Positions 51,945-60,737 are shown, counted from the first letter of the stretch. The stretch: DNA of 64,000 bases from Marivivens donghaensis (GCF_011806565.1 NZ_JAATOP010000001.1:124001-188000); one strand, 5' to 3'. Made by a program: numbers and translations. Notes: generated by a model not told the origin, from the letters alone.

Positions 51945-52691
51945 ATGAAAACCTGCGCCAACCTTTCGCTGCTCTTCCCCGAAGCGGGTGGCCTTCTGGA
52001 GCGTATCGACGCTGCGGGCAAGGCGGGCTTTACTGCGGTCGAAGTCCAGTTTCCCTACGACGATCCGGCGAACGACATCCTGTCGCGCTTGGCCAAGTAC
52101 GACATGCAGCTCATCACGATGAACTGCCCGCCGCCGAACTATACTGGCGGCGAGCGGGGCTGGGCCGCCGTGCCTGCCTTGCAGGACCGCTTCCGCCGCG
52201 ATTTTCCCCGCGCGCTGCGCTTTGCCAAGGCGCTGGGCGTGACCCGAATGCACATCATGTCCGGCAGCGCCGAGGGCGCAGAGGCGCGGCAGACCTACGT
52301 CGAGAACCTGCGCTGGGCGGCAGAGCAAGCCCCGCATATGTCACTGCTGATCGAGCCGATCAACCAAACCTCGATGCCTGGCTATTTCCTAAGTGATTTC
52401 GACGAAGCCGTCCGCATTCTCGACGAGGTCGCCGCCCCAAACCTGTCTCTGCTGTTCGACAGCTTCCACGCCGCGATGATGGAGGGCGATATTGTGAAGG
52501 TCTGGGACCGTGTCGGTCACCGCGTGACCCACGTTCAGATCGGCGGCGCGCCGCACAGGCATGAGCCGGAAAATCACGAAGCGTTTTTCGACCGCCTCCG
52601 CGCAGACGGATATGGCGGCTATGTCAGTGGAGAGTACAACCCCAGCGGCCTGACGACTGATGGCCTCTCATGGGTGAAAGCTGCAACTTGA
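51945..52691 (+). CDS. Hydroxypyruvate isomerase-like TIM-barrel protein
   Basis: 248 residues, AP-endonuclease 2-like TIM barrel. Typical Hyi segments are NLSLLFPE at the start, GFTAVEVQFPYD, LLIEPIN (metal-ligand Glu) and HVQIGGAPHRHEPE (His and Glu ligands). Hyi interconverts hydroxypyruvate and tartronate semialdehyde in glyoxylate utilisation, which would fit the glycolate oxidase encoded 10 kb away; the exact substrate is inferred. It starts immediately after the DUF1285 stop. Confidence 0.85.
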   Translation: MKTCANLSLLFPEAGGLLERIDAAGKAGFTAVEVQFPYDDPANDILSRLAKYDMQLITMNCPPPNYTGGERGWAAVPALQDRFRRDFPRALRFAKALGVTRMHIMSGSAEGAEARQTYVENLRWAAEQAPHMSLLIEPINQTSMPGYFLSDFDEAVRILDEVAAPNLSLLFDSFHAAMMEGDIVKVWDRVGHRVTHVQIGGAPHRHEPENHEAFFDRLRADGYGGYVSGEYNPSGLTTDGLSWVKAAT

Positions 52692-52886
52692 GGTCGCCGT
52701 TCGGTATTCCGGTACCGTTCCGAAAGGAAACGCAGGTCTACAATCCGTTCCAAAACGCAACAATCGGAGCGGACGTTTCCCCGCGACGACACAAAATGCC
52801 GCAAATGGCTGAAAAACGGCGTTCCTGTTCAATGGAATCTGCGTGGGCTGTCTGTAATAGCCAGCGAAAGCATACCGGAGACCACC

Positions 52887-53771
52887 ATGTCGAAATACGT
52901 TCTTACAGTGACCTGCAAATCGACCCGCGGAATCGTCGCGGCCGTTGCCAACTACATGGCGGATAACGGTTGCAACATCACCGACACTGCCCAGTTCGAC
53001 GACCAGAAAACTGGCAAATTCTTCCTGCGCGCCAGCTTCACCGCCGAAACCGGTATGACCCTCGAAGAGCTGACCAAAGGCTTTGAGGCCACCGGCGCCG
53101 AATTCGACATGGACTACGATTTCTTCGTCGACGGTGCGAAGACCAAAGTCGTCATCATGGTCTCCCGTTTCGGCCACTGCCTGAACGACCTGCTGTACCG
53201 CTGGAAAATCGGCGGCCTGCCGATCGACATCGTGGCTGTGATCTCGAACCACATGGACTACCAGAAGGTCGTCGTGAACAACGACATCCCGTTCCACTGC
53301 ATCAAAGTCACCAAAGAGAACAAGCCGCAGGCCGAAGCCCAGATCATGCAGGTGGTCGAGGATTCGGGCGCAGAGCTGATCGTCCTCGCGCGCTACATGC
53401 AGATCCTTTCGGATGCGATGTGCCAGAAGATGTCCGGCCGCATCATCAACATCCACCACTCGTTCCTGCCGTCGTTCAAGGGCGCGAACCCCTACAAGCA
53501 GGCGTTCGAGAAGGGCGTGAAGCTGATCGGTGCGACCTCGCACTACGTGACCGCCGACCTCGACGAAGGTCCGATCATCGAACAGGATGTTGTACGCGTT
53601 ACCCACGCCCAGTCGCCGGAAGACTACGTCTCGCTCGGCCGCGATGTCGAAGCGCAGGTCCTCTCCCGCGCGATTCAGGCGCACGTCCAGCGCCGCGTGT
53701 TCCTTAATGGCGACAAAACCGTCGTCTTCCCGGCAAGCCCGGGCGGCTACGCATCCGAGCGTATGGGCTAA
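52887..53771 (+). CDS. purU: Formyltetrahydrofolate deformylase
   Basis: 294 residues. An N-terminal ACT domain (LTVTCKSTRGIVAAVANYMADNG) precedes the formyltransferase-like hydrolase domain with IVLARYMQILSD, NIHHSFLPSFKGANPY (catalytic His) and the distal Asp in ADLDEGPIIEQD. It hydrolyses 10-formyl-THF to THF and formate, a product that the fds formate dehydrogenase could oxidise. GGAG precedes the ATG. About 195 bp of non-coding DNA lie upstream. Single gene with a terminator. Confidence 0.96.
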   Translation: MSKYVLTVTCKSTRGIVAAVANYMADNGCNITDTAQFDDQKTGKFFLRASFTAETGMTLEELTKGFEATGAEFDMDYDFFVDGAKTKVVIMVSRFGHCLNDLLYRWKIGGLPIDIVAVISNHMDYQKVVVNNDIPFHCIKVTKENKPQAEAQIMQVVEDSGAELIVLARYMQILSDAMCQKMSGRIINIHHSFLPSFKGANPYKQAFEKGVKLIGATSHYVTADLDEGPIIEQDVVRVTHAQSPEDYVSLGRDVEAQVLSRAIQAHVQRRVFLNGDKTVVFPASPGGYASERMG

Positions 53772-53777
53772 TAAACG

Positions 53778-53804
53778 AAGGGCGGGGATTTCCCCGCCCT
53801 TTTC
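53778..53804 (+). terminator. Intrinsic terminator of purU
   Basis: AAGGGCGGGG, loop ATTT, CCCCGCCCTT, then TTC. It lies 7 nt after the stop and may also act on the convergent methyltransferase transcript. Confidence 0.85.
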
Positions 53805-54417
53805 AGTTCTTCCGACCGATCAAAAACAGCGCCGCTTTCTTGCCCGGCTGCCAGTCATGGATAATCTCCAGTCCGGCCTTGCGGTACATTGCCCGCATTT
53901 CGTGCTTGGTTCGCGCGTAAGGCGTCAGCCCCAGCCATGGCCAGCGCAGGAACGGCAGCAGGATCTTCATCCCCACGCCCATATCCGCAACACATGCGGT
54001 TGAACTGATCAGCACGCCGCCCGGTTTCAGCTTGGAAGAAGCCTCGGCGATGATGTCCTGCGGATTATGCACGAGATGTAGAATGCTGTGGCAGAGAAAC
54101 GCATCAAACTGACCGTCCAGAACCTCCATCGAGCCCACGCGGAAATCGGCATTCGTCAGCCCTGCGGCTTCGGCCTTCCGCCGTGCAATGGCGATCATGT
54201 TCTCGGCGAAGTCGGACGCCACGATCTCCCGAACATGCGGCGCGATGAAGATCGCGGTCGATCCGGTGCCGCAGCCAAGTTCGCCGACGCGGGTGTTCTG
54301 GTCGACATACTCCAACGTCTTGGCCAGCTTCGCCTGATAGGACGCCTCGTCCGCGATCGGCGACTTGGCATAGCGCTCGGCCATCCAGTTCCAGAATTTC
54401 GGTGTCTTCGCCGTCAT
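53803..54417 (-). CDS. Class I SAM-dependent methyltransferase
   Basis: 204 residues. Motif I is VGELGCGTGSTAIF, the acidic loop is VASDFAENMIAIA, and motif post-II is FRVGSMEVLDGQFDAFLCHSILHL. The N-terminus WNWMAERYAKSPIADEASYQAKL is typical of a widespread group of small-molecule methyltransferases. Substrate unknown. Single gene, convergent with purU. Confidence 0.87.
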   Translation of the reverse strand: MTAKTPKFWNWMAERYAKSPIADEASYQAKLAKTLEYVDQNTRVGELGCGTGSTAIFIAPHVREIVASDFAENMIAIARRKAEAAGLTNADFRVGSMEVLDGQFDAFLCHSILHLVHNPQDIIAEASSKLKPGGVLISSTACVADMGVGMKILLPFLRWPWLGLTPYARTKHEMRAMYRKAGLEIIHDWQPGKKAALFLIGRKN

Positions 54418-54453
54418 GCCTTAAACCTTCCAGATCAATTCGCGCTCTATTCA

Positions 54454-54509
54454 CTTTGATAAAAATACCTTGGGGGTGAATGCCCAGAGGGCAGAGGGGG
54501 CAAAGCCCC
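54454..54509 (-). repeat. 3'-end hairpin repeat element, copy C
   Basis: Read on the minus strand: GGGGC-TTT-GCCCCC, TGCCC-TCT-GGGCA, TTCACCCCCAAGGTATTTTTATCAAAG. It lies beyond the terminator of the phytase-like gene, between it and the methyltransferase gene. It shares AGGTATTTTTATCA with copy E. Confidence 0.65.
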
Positions 54510-54521
54510 ATAAAACCCCCA

Positions 54522-54547
54522 ACGAAACAAGGGCCCCGAAGGGCCCC
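54522..54547 (-). terminator. Terminator of the phytase-like gene
   Basis: GGGCCC, UUCG tetraloop, GGGCCC on the minus strand, followed by TTGTTTCGTT. It lies about 26 nt beyond the stop codon. Confidence 0.7.
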
Positions 54548-54572
54548 TGCTGTAAAGTCCGAATTGCGTGAC

Positions 54573-56732
54573 TTACATCTGGCCGATGGTCCAGAAGAAC
54601 GTCTCGCCCGAGCTGTCATCGACGCCGTCGTTGTCGGTCGACACCCAAGTCGTGCCGTCCTCGAAAATCGCCAGACCCTCGATCTTGTCGACAACGTAGC
54701 CGCCGTTTGCAGCCAGATCGGGGATCAGGTCGCGGACGACTTCTTTGCTGACAACCGGCAGTTCGTTGCCGAGCGCTGCGGCGACCATTTCCGCAGCAGG
54801 CACGCGGACGATCTGTTTGATCGCGGCAGCTTCACCGATCTGGTTATCACGCTCGATCAGGTAGACGTAGTCGCCGTGCGCGGTGATTTCCGACAGGCCG
54901 ACCCAACCGTTTTCGGCTTGGTCTTTCTGGAACGAAACGGCGCCCCATTCTTCGCTATCGGTGTTGTAGGCCACGAGCTTGACGACGTTTTCGGCGTCAT
55001 CGGCCCATTCGCGCTGAACGGCCATCCACAGGGTGTCGCCAATCATGGTGACGCCTTCGAAGCCGTAGCGCTTCTCGACTGCCAGCAGTTCTGCGGGCAG
55101 CGAGATTTCTTCTTCGATCTCGCCGTCTGCGTTGATGTGGTAGATGCCATGCGGAACCATGCGGTCGGTACGGCCTTCGGACGCGACCCAAAAGCCACCT
55201 TCACCGTCGAGCGTGATGCCTTCCATGTCCAGCTTCTGCGCCGGATAGCCGCCACGGGTGACGGGCAGCGCCGATATGATGCGGGCCGGGGTCTGATTGG
55301 TGTCGATGGTAAAGATGGTCGGCTGGTAGCTGTAGAAGCTGTCGTTGACCGCATAGACCATGCCGTCTTCGCCCGCGACCATGCCCGAGATCGCGCCCCA
55401 ACCGATCAACTCGTCTGCACCTTCCGAGGTCAGCTGCGGGTAGGCAGCCGGAGCGCCTTGCAGTTCGTAGACCATGACGTGAGCGCGTGCGCCGCCCTCT
55501 TCGGTCAGGTCGGTCTCGTTCGCGGTAACGAGCAGGTTGCGCGACGGGATTGCGATCGCGCCTTCCGGCGAAATGCCCGACGGGAGCAGGTTCTTGAGGA
55601 CCGGAGCCGCCGGATCGGTCACGTCGTAGACGCCGACCATCGAGGAACGCTCGGACAGGATGAACAGGTACGGGGTGTCGCCGAAGACAGCGAATTCCAT
55701 GCCTTCGGGTTCGTTACCCTTGGCGTCCGAACGCTTGTCCGGATAGTGGCCGGCCTGAATGATGGCTTCTTCGAACGAGGTGCCGGCCTCGTAAACGACG
55801 GTGCCATCCTTGTTGAAGATAGTGAAGCCACGCGAGCCGCCGTCCATGTCGCCTTCGTTGGCGATGGCAAAGTGGTTGTCGTCGATCCACTGGAGGCCGT
55901 CGGGTTCACGCAGGCGGCCCATCTGGCTTTCGGTGAAGATCAGCGCGCCGCGCTCGTCGGTGGCGTCGATGTTTTCCAGATCGACCGAACCGGCGGAGAA
56001 CTGGTTCATGACTTCGCCGTCGGCGCCGATGACGACGATAGCGTTGTTTTCTTGCAGGGTGACAGCGATCTCGCCGAGGCTGTTCACGTCAACGAATTCC
56101 GGCTCCGGATCTTCCGGTGCGATCTCGGTCAGACCCGAGACGTCGATTTTCATCAGGCTGTCGCAGACGATGGCTTCGTCTTCGACCATGACCTTGACCA
56201 TGTAACCGCCCGGAGCCTGACCGACGCGGCCATCGCCGAGGTCTTCGTCACGCTCGTTTTCGATCGCGACAGCAACGAACGATCCGTCCTTTGCGACAGC
56301 GGTCGAATCCGGCTGGCCACCGAGGTCACACTCACTGGTGATTTCGCCCGAAGCGAGGTCGATGGACACCAGCTTGCCCGACGGCGCGGTGTAGCTTTCC
56401 GAGGTGTTCACGCCAGCAAACGCGGTGTTGCCGATGACCGAAACTGCGGTCGGTTCACCGTCGACAGCCACGTTGCCCTTGGGCTGCGGGTTCTTCGGGT
56501 CGGTGATGTCGATCATGCCGATCACACCGAGCGGGCTGTCGGAATAGACGATGGTCATGCCGTCTGCGGAGGCAGAAATGATCTCGGCCGAGGTTTCCTG
56601 CGACATGTCTTCGCCTTCGGCCATGTTATGCGGCGTGGCGAACGAAGAAATGCGGTTGAAGTTCATCTCGGCCATGGCGCTGCCTGCAGTCAGAGCGAGG
56701 ATCGAGGTCAGGCAGACGGTCTTGATGGTCAT
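54573..56732 (-). CDS. Secreted phytase-like esterase with N-terminal beta-propeller
   Basis: 719 residues. A signal peptide (MTIKTVCLTSILALTAGSAMA) is followed by a beta-propeller part (SADGMTIVYSDSPLGVIGMID, TAVSVIGNTAFAGVN) of the choice-of-anchor/LVIVD type. The last 300 residues form the esterase-like phytase domain (DMEGITLDGEGGFWVASEG, GFEGVTMIGDTLWMAVQRE, KIEGLAIFEDGTTWVSTDND). It probably releases phosphate from organic phosphoesters in the periplasm or outside. I start at the ATG at 56732. A three-unit Pho box lies 50-80 bp upstream, strongly supporting phosphate-starvation control. Confidence 0.85.
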   Translation of the reverse strand: MTIKTVCLTSILALTAGSAMAEMNFNRISSFATPHNMAEGEDMSQETSAEIISASADGMTIVYSDSPLGVIGMIDITDPKNPQPKGNVAVDGEPTAVSVIGNTAFAGVNTSESYTAPSGKLVSIDLASGEITSECDLGGQPDSTAVAKDGSFVAVAIENERDEDLGDGRVGQAPGGYMVKVMVEDEAIVCDSLMKIDVSGLTEIAPEDPEPEFVDVNSLGEIAVTLQENNAIVVIGADGEVMNQFSAGSVDLENIDATDERGALIFTESQMGRLREPDGLQWIDDNHFAIANEGDMDGGSRGFTIFNKDGTVVYEAGTSFEEAIIQAGHYPDKRSDAKGNEPEGMEFAVFGDTPYLFILSERSSMVGVYDVTDPAAPVLKNLLPSGISPEGAIAIPSRNLLVTANETDLTEEGGARAHVMVYELQGAPAAYPQLTSEGADELIGWGAISGMVAGEDGMVYAVNDSFYSYQPTIFTIDTNQTPARIISALPVTRGGYPAQKLDMEGITLDGEGGFWVASEGRTDRMVPHGIYHINADGEIEEEISLPAELLAVEKRYGFEGVTMIGDTLWMAVQREWADDAENVVKLVAYNTDSEEWGAVSFQKDQAENGWVGLSEITAHGDYVYLIERDNQIGEAAAIKQIVRVPAAEMVAAALGNELPVVSKEVVRDLIPDLAANGGYVVDKIEGLAIFEDGTTWVSTDNDGVDDSSGETFFWTIGQM

Positions 56733-56780
56733 GCTACTCTCTGGGTCAAATGGACAGTGGCACGGAGGTGGCCGCAAGAC

Positions 56781-56809
56781 GTGACAGCTGCGTGAGAGTT
56801 GGATGACAC
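56781..56809 (-). promoter_or_regulatory. Pho box (PhoB-binding site), three direct-repeat units
   Basis: Read toward the phytase-like gene: GTGTCAT-CCAA-CTCTCAC-GCAG-CTGTCAC. Three 7-bp units resembling CTGTCAT occur at an exact 11-bp period, the defining geometry of PhoB boxes. It ends 49 bp before the start codon. Confidence 0.75.
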
Positions 56810-56816
56810 AATTGTA

Positions 56817-56852
56817 AAAAGAAAAGCCCCCACACGCAGGGCGGGCGGGGGC
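56817..56852 (-). terminator. Intrinsic terminator of the succinate-semialdehyde dehydrogenase gene
   Basis: On the minus strand GCCCCC pairs with GGGGGC around a GC-rich 15-nt loop, followed by TTTTCTTTTT. It lies 22 nt beyond the stop. Confidence 0.8.
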
Positions 56853-56874
56853 CTTTGTTCGGTTAGGTCTGCGC

Positions 56875-58353
56875 TCAGACGTTGGTGCAGATGTACTTCA
56901 GTTCGAGGTAATCCTCGATACCGTGGTGGCTGCCTTCGCGGCCAAGGCCGGACTGCTTCACACCGCCGAACGGGGCGACTTCGGTCGAGATGATGCCGGT
57001 GTTCACGCCCACGATGCCGTACTCCAGCGCTTCCTGAACCTTGATCACGCGGCTGAGGTCTTTGGCGTAGAAGTAGGAGGCGAGGCCGAAGATAGTGTCG
57101 TTCGCCATCTCGATAACCTCGTCTTCGTCCTTGAAGCGGAAGAGCGGCGCGAACGGGCCGAAAGTTTCTTCGCGGGCGACCTTCATGTCCTGCGTCGCGT
57201 CGCAGATGATGGTCGGCAGGAAGAACTGGCCGCCCTCTGGAGCCATTTCGCCGCCCGTCAGAACCTTGCCGCCCTTCGAGAGCGCATCGGCGAGGTGGTC
57301 TTTGACCTTGTCGATGGCCTTGGGTTCGATCAGCGGGCCAAGGTCGGTGCCTTCGCTCAGGCCGTCACCGACTTTCAGCGCCTCGACGGCTTCTTTCAGC
57401 TTCGCGCTGAAGGCATCGTATACGCCGTCCTGTACGTAGATGCGATTCGCACAAACGCAGGTCTGGCCGTTGTTGCGGAATTTACAGGCGATGGCGCCTT
57501 TGACCGCTTCGTCGATGTCGGCGTCGTCAAAAACGATGAACGGCGCGTTGCCGCCAAGCTCCATCGAGCACTTCATGACCTGATCGGCAGCCTGACGCAG
57601 CAGGATGCGGCCAACTTCGGTCGAGCCGGTGAATGTCAGTTTGCGTACCTTCGGGTTTTCGCAGAACTCTTTACCCACGCCCGAGGCGTCTTCGGAAGTC
57701 ACGACCGAGAACACACCTGCGGGGATGCCTGCTTCTTCGCCGAGCTTGGCCATCGCCAGCGCCGACAGCGGCGTCTGCGAGGCGGGACGGATGACGAACG
57801 AACACCCAGCGGCGAGGGCAGGCGCGACCTTGCGGGCGATCATCGCGTTGGGGAAGTTCCACGGCGTGATGCCTGCGGCAACGCCGATGGGCTGCTTGAT
57901 GACGGTGATGCGTTTGTCGGCCATGTGACCGGGGATGGTTTCGCCGTAAACGCGCTTTGCCTCTTCACCGAACCATTCGACGAACGACGCGCCGTATGCG
58001 ATCTCGCCGCGGCTTTCAGCCAGCGGTTTGCCCTGTTCGGCGGTCATGATGATGGCGAGGTCTTCTTGGTTGGCCATCATCAGGTCGAACCATTTGCGCA
58101 GGATTTTCGCGCGGTCCTTGCCGGTTTTCTTGGCCCAGTCCTTTTGCGCTTTGTAAGCGGCATCAATGACTTCGCCTGTCTCTTCGCGGGACAGATCGGG
58201 GATCTTGGCGATCACGTCGCCACGGGCGGGGTTCACCACGTCGAAAGTGGCGCCATTCCGCGCGTCGACCCATTGACCGTTGATATAAGCCTTGTCCATG
58301 ACCAGATCAGGATTGGACAACAGGGATTTCAGGTTTGTTGCCGAAGCAGACAT
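56875..58353 (-). CDS. gabD: NAD(P)-dependent succinate-semialdehyde dehydrogenase
   Basis: 492 residues of the aldehyde dehydrogenase superfamily. TPWNFPNAMIARK (cofactor site), MELGGNAPFIV with the general-base Glu, FRNNGQTCVCANR with the nucleophilic Cys, and EVAPFGGVKQSGLGREG at the C-terminus closely follow GabD. It oxidises succinate semialdehyde to succinate at the end of GABA breakdown. No gabT is adjacent, so the assignment within the superfamily rests on sequence pattern only. Confidence 0.9.
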   Translation of the reverse strand: MSASATNLKSLLSNPDLVMDKAYINGQWVDARNGATFDVVNPARGDVIAKIPDLSREETGEVIDAAYKAQKDWAKKTGKDRAKILRKWFDLMMANQEDLAIIMTAEQGKPLAESRGEIAYGASFVEWFGEEAKRVYGETIPGHMADKRITVIKQPIGVAAGITPWNFPNAMIARKVAPALAAGCSFVIRPASQTPLSALAMAKLGEEAGIPAGVFSVVTSEDASGVGKEFCENPKVRKLTFTGSTEVGRILLRQAADQVMKCSMELGGNAPFIVFDDADIDEAVKGAIACKFRNNGQTCVCANRIYVQDGVYDAFSAKLKEAVEALKVGDGLSEGTDLGPLIEPKAIDKVKDHLADALSKGGKVLTGGEMAPEGGQFFLPTIICDATQDMKVAREETFGPFAPLFRFKDEDEVIEMANDTIFGLASYFYAKDLSRVIKVQEALEYGIVGVNTGIISTEVAPFGGVKQSGLGREGSHHGIEDYLELKYICTNV

Positions 58354-58424
58354 GACTTTCTCCGAATAATTTGATCACATTCAACGCAAAGGGACCGCAA
58401 AGGTCCAGTGATTACGGTGGAGAT

Positions 58425-59207
58425 ATGCCAAATAATCGCGACGACGAATTCGCAAACGGTGCTTACATCGAAGGGGCTGCGGGCTATCCGCCGCGATGGC
58501 AGTCCGAAGCGGCAGAATTCCGCAAAACACACGCAAGCCGACTCGATGCGGGCATTCCGTATGGCGAGGGCGAGCGCGAGAAGTTCGACCTCTTTGTTCC
58601 TGAAGGCAAGGCAAAGGGCCTCGTCGTGTTCGTGCACGGGGGCTACTGGCTGGCGTTCGATCGTGCCGACTGGTCACATCTGGCAGAGGGGCCTCTGTCA
58701 GCAGGCTATGCGGTCGCGATGCCGTCCTACAGCCTCTGCCCGACCGTCCGGATTGCCGACATCACCCGCCAGATCCGCCGCGCGATTACCGTTGCTGCGG
58801 CGAAGGTCGATGGCCCGATCTATCTGACGGGCCATTCCGCTGGCGGGCATCTGGTAGCGCGTATGGCCTGCAATGACGAACGGCTGGACTGGCAGGATCG
58901 TCTGGCGCGGGTCGTGGCGATTTCTCCTCTGGCCGACCTAGCGCCGCTTCAGGAAACTACTATGAACGAGGATCTGTGCCTCGATCCTGATGAGGCTGCC
59001 GCCGAAAGTCCCGTCAGCCACAAACCCGTCTGTCCGGGGCATGTCTGGGTGGGGGCGAATGAAAGGCCCGTGTTCCTTTCGCAAGGGCAAATGCTGGCGG
59101 ATAAATGGGATGTGCCGATCACGATTGAACCCGATCGGCACCACTTTGACGTCATCGACGGGCTCGCGGATGCGCAGAGCGCCCTTTGCCGGACGCTGCT
59201 CGCTTAG
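58425..59207 (+). CDS. Alpha/beta hydrolase, kynurenine formamidase-like
   Basis: 260 residues. The oxyanion-hole motif is FVHGGYWLAFDRADW, the nucleophile elbow GHSAGGH (Ser), and a His near the C-terminus in DRHHFDVIDGL. The HGGYW arrangement is typical of arylformamidases of the BNA7/AFMID type. GGAG lies very close to the ATG at 58425 (2 nt), so translation may be weak. Its end overlaps the convergent small gene. No tryptophan-degradation gene is adjacent. Confidence 0.83.
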   Translation: MPNNRDDEFANGAYIEGAAGYPPRWQSEAAEFRKTHASRLDAGIPYGEGEREKFDLFVPEGKAKGLVVFVHGGYWLAFDRADWSHLAEGPLSAGYAVAMPSYSLCPTVRIADITRQIRRAITVAAAKVDGPIYLTGHSAGGHLVARMACNDERLDWQDRLARVVAISPLADLAPLQETTMNEDLCLDPDEAAAESPVSHKPVCPGHVWVGANERPVFLSQGQMLADKWDVPITIEPDRHHFDVIDGLADAQSALCRTLLA

Positions 59208-59626
59208 GGCAGTTCGACGAACCTTTCGCAGACGTAGTCGAGCTTTGGCGTGTTGCCGAGGGTGTAGGGAAACCCGCCGAATGCGTGTTCCGACACGATC
59301 ACGACGGCGTTGGCATCACCGATCCCGTTGCTGATATTTGCGGCATCAACGGGGTCGAAAAAGTCCGCCAGCGCTTCTTCGACGCGGGTGCCGTAGCCTG
59401 TCGCAACATAATTCGTGTCGATATAGGCACCCGGAAGATCGCGGGTCAGCATCTCCGGACTGTCGGGGCCCTCGGTGTCGAAACAATAACCGAAGAGGTC
59501 AGCCTCGCTGTCGAAATGTCCAGCAAATACATGGACTCGCACGGTTCCTTCGGGGCTGGGCTGCGGCAGTTCCGGCTCATCTTCCGGCAGTGCTGCGGGG
59601 TCAATCAGTTCCTTGATGATACTCAT
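59204..59626 (-). CDS. Imm22-like (immunity protein 22) family candidate
   Basis: 140 residues, acidic, without signal or membrane segment. The segment VRVHVFAGHFDSEADLFGYCF, followed by a polar region and DTNYVATGYG, resembles the Imm22 family (VHVWVG...SEEEL..Y). This is a weak pattern match. I start at the ATG at 59626 (MSIIKELID) with GGGAGAG upstream. No toxin gene lies next to it. It may be an orphan immunity protein or a household member of that fold. Confidence 0.6.
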   Translation of the reverse strand: MSIIKELIDPAALPEDEPELPQPSPEGTVRVHVFAGHFDSEADLFGYCFDTEGPDSPEMLTRDLPGAYIDTNYVATGYGTRVEEALADFFDPVDAANISNGIGDANAVVIVSEHAFGGFPYTLGNTPKLDYVCERFVELP

Positions 59627-59847
59627 TACGTTCTCTCCCTTGGTGCAAAGCACCACTCCAGATGGACAGCTAGATCGGTTTATCGTTTGTCCAAGAGGGC
59701 TCCCCACCTAGTTATACTACAAAAGAACTTAACACCTTCGTGATATCATACATCAAAACCACACTGCGCGTCAGACTTGCCGTATACATTTGCCCATTGG
59801 CATCCGAATGGTATTGGTCCGCAACGTACGACTACGGACAAAACAGA

Positions 59848-60717
59848 ATGAAAGACCTCCGTTTGAAGATTTTTAAGCCGCTGTTTGCCGTTCTGGCCCT
59901 GTCACTCGCAGCAGCATGCGCCCCCGAGCCCGAACCCGTCGAAGAACCCCAGCCGCAGAATGTTGTTGTGCCGGGCTATGAGACGATCATCGACAACGGT
60001 TACGCGGTTGCTGCGGTCCCGTCGGAATACCTCGACACGCCGAACCGCCGTTTCCTTGTCCAGTATACCGGACCCGCCGAACCCGGTCAGATCGAAGTCG
60101 ATATCTACGCCAAGTTCCTCTACTGGATCATGGAGGACGGCACCGCATGGCGCTATCCCATTGCCGTTGGCCGTCTTGGCCGTTCGATCCGCACCGACAC
60201 CGTGATCAAGCGCAAGGTGGAGTGGCCGGGCTGGACCCCGACCGCGAACATGCTCCGCAACGAGCCTGACGTTTACGGCCCCTTCAGCGGCGGCATCCCC
60301 GGCGGTCTACGTAGCCCGCTCGGTGCGCGTGCGCTTTACCTCTATCGCGGAGACCGTGACACGTACTTCCGTATCCACGGAACCAACGACCTCGCTTCTA
60401 TTGGTAACTCCGGTTCCGCAGGCTGTATCCGCATGTTCAATCAGGACATCATCCACCTGTTCGAGCAGGTTCCGCTGGGAACCCGCGTTGTGATGCGCAG
60501 CGAGGCCGACTCCATCGACATCGAGGACGAGTACTACAACCGCGGTATGGAAATGCCTGCGCGTCACGTCGACCCCGATGAGATCTACAGCGACGAGGCC
60601 ATTGCCGCTGACCGTCCGATTGCTGAAATTATCGCCGACGAAATCGCCAACGGCGAACTTCCGGCTGATGCCGAGGTCGAACTTGAAGGCGAACATGCCA
60701 CTGACGACTCGGCTTGA
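59848..60717 (+). CDS. L,D-transpeptidase (YkuD family), probable lipoprotein
   Basis: 289 residues. A hydrophobic signal ends in SLAAAC (putative lipobox, Cys24), then a Pro/Glu-rich linker. The YkuD domain has IHGTN and SAGCIRM, giving the catalytic His and Cys with the SxGCIRM motif. It probably makes 3-3 crosslinks or attaches lipoprotein to peptidoglycan in the periplasm. The C-terminal 60 residues are acidic. The ATG at 59848 is chosen because it starts a normal signal peptide. Confidence 0.9.
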   Translation: MKDLRLKIFKPLFAVLALSLAAACAPEPEPVEEPQPQNVVVPGYETIIDNGYAVAAVPSEYLDTPNRRFLVQYTGPAEPGQIEVDIYAKFLYWIMEDGTAWRYPIAVGRLGRSIRTDTVIKRKVEWPGWTPTANMLRNEPDVYGPFSGGIPGGLRSPLGARALYLYRGDRDTYFRIHGTNDLASIGNSGSAGCIRMFNQDIIHLFEQVPLGTRVVMRSEADSIDIEDEYYNRGMEMPARHVDPDEIYSDEAIAADRPIAEIIADEIANGELPADAEVELEGEHATDDSA

Positions 60718-60737
60718 GTTGAAATGACATCAAAGCG

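Noticed and set aside
54480-56795. A 771-codon plus-strand frame opposite the phytase-like gene
   Set aside because: Antisense shadow of a clearly recognisable gene; the product is compositionally odd (Asp/Val/Phe/Arg) and without motifs.
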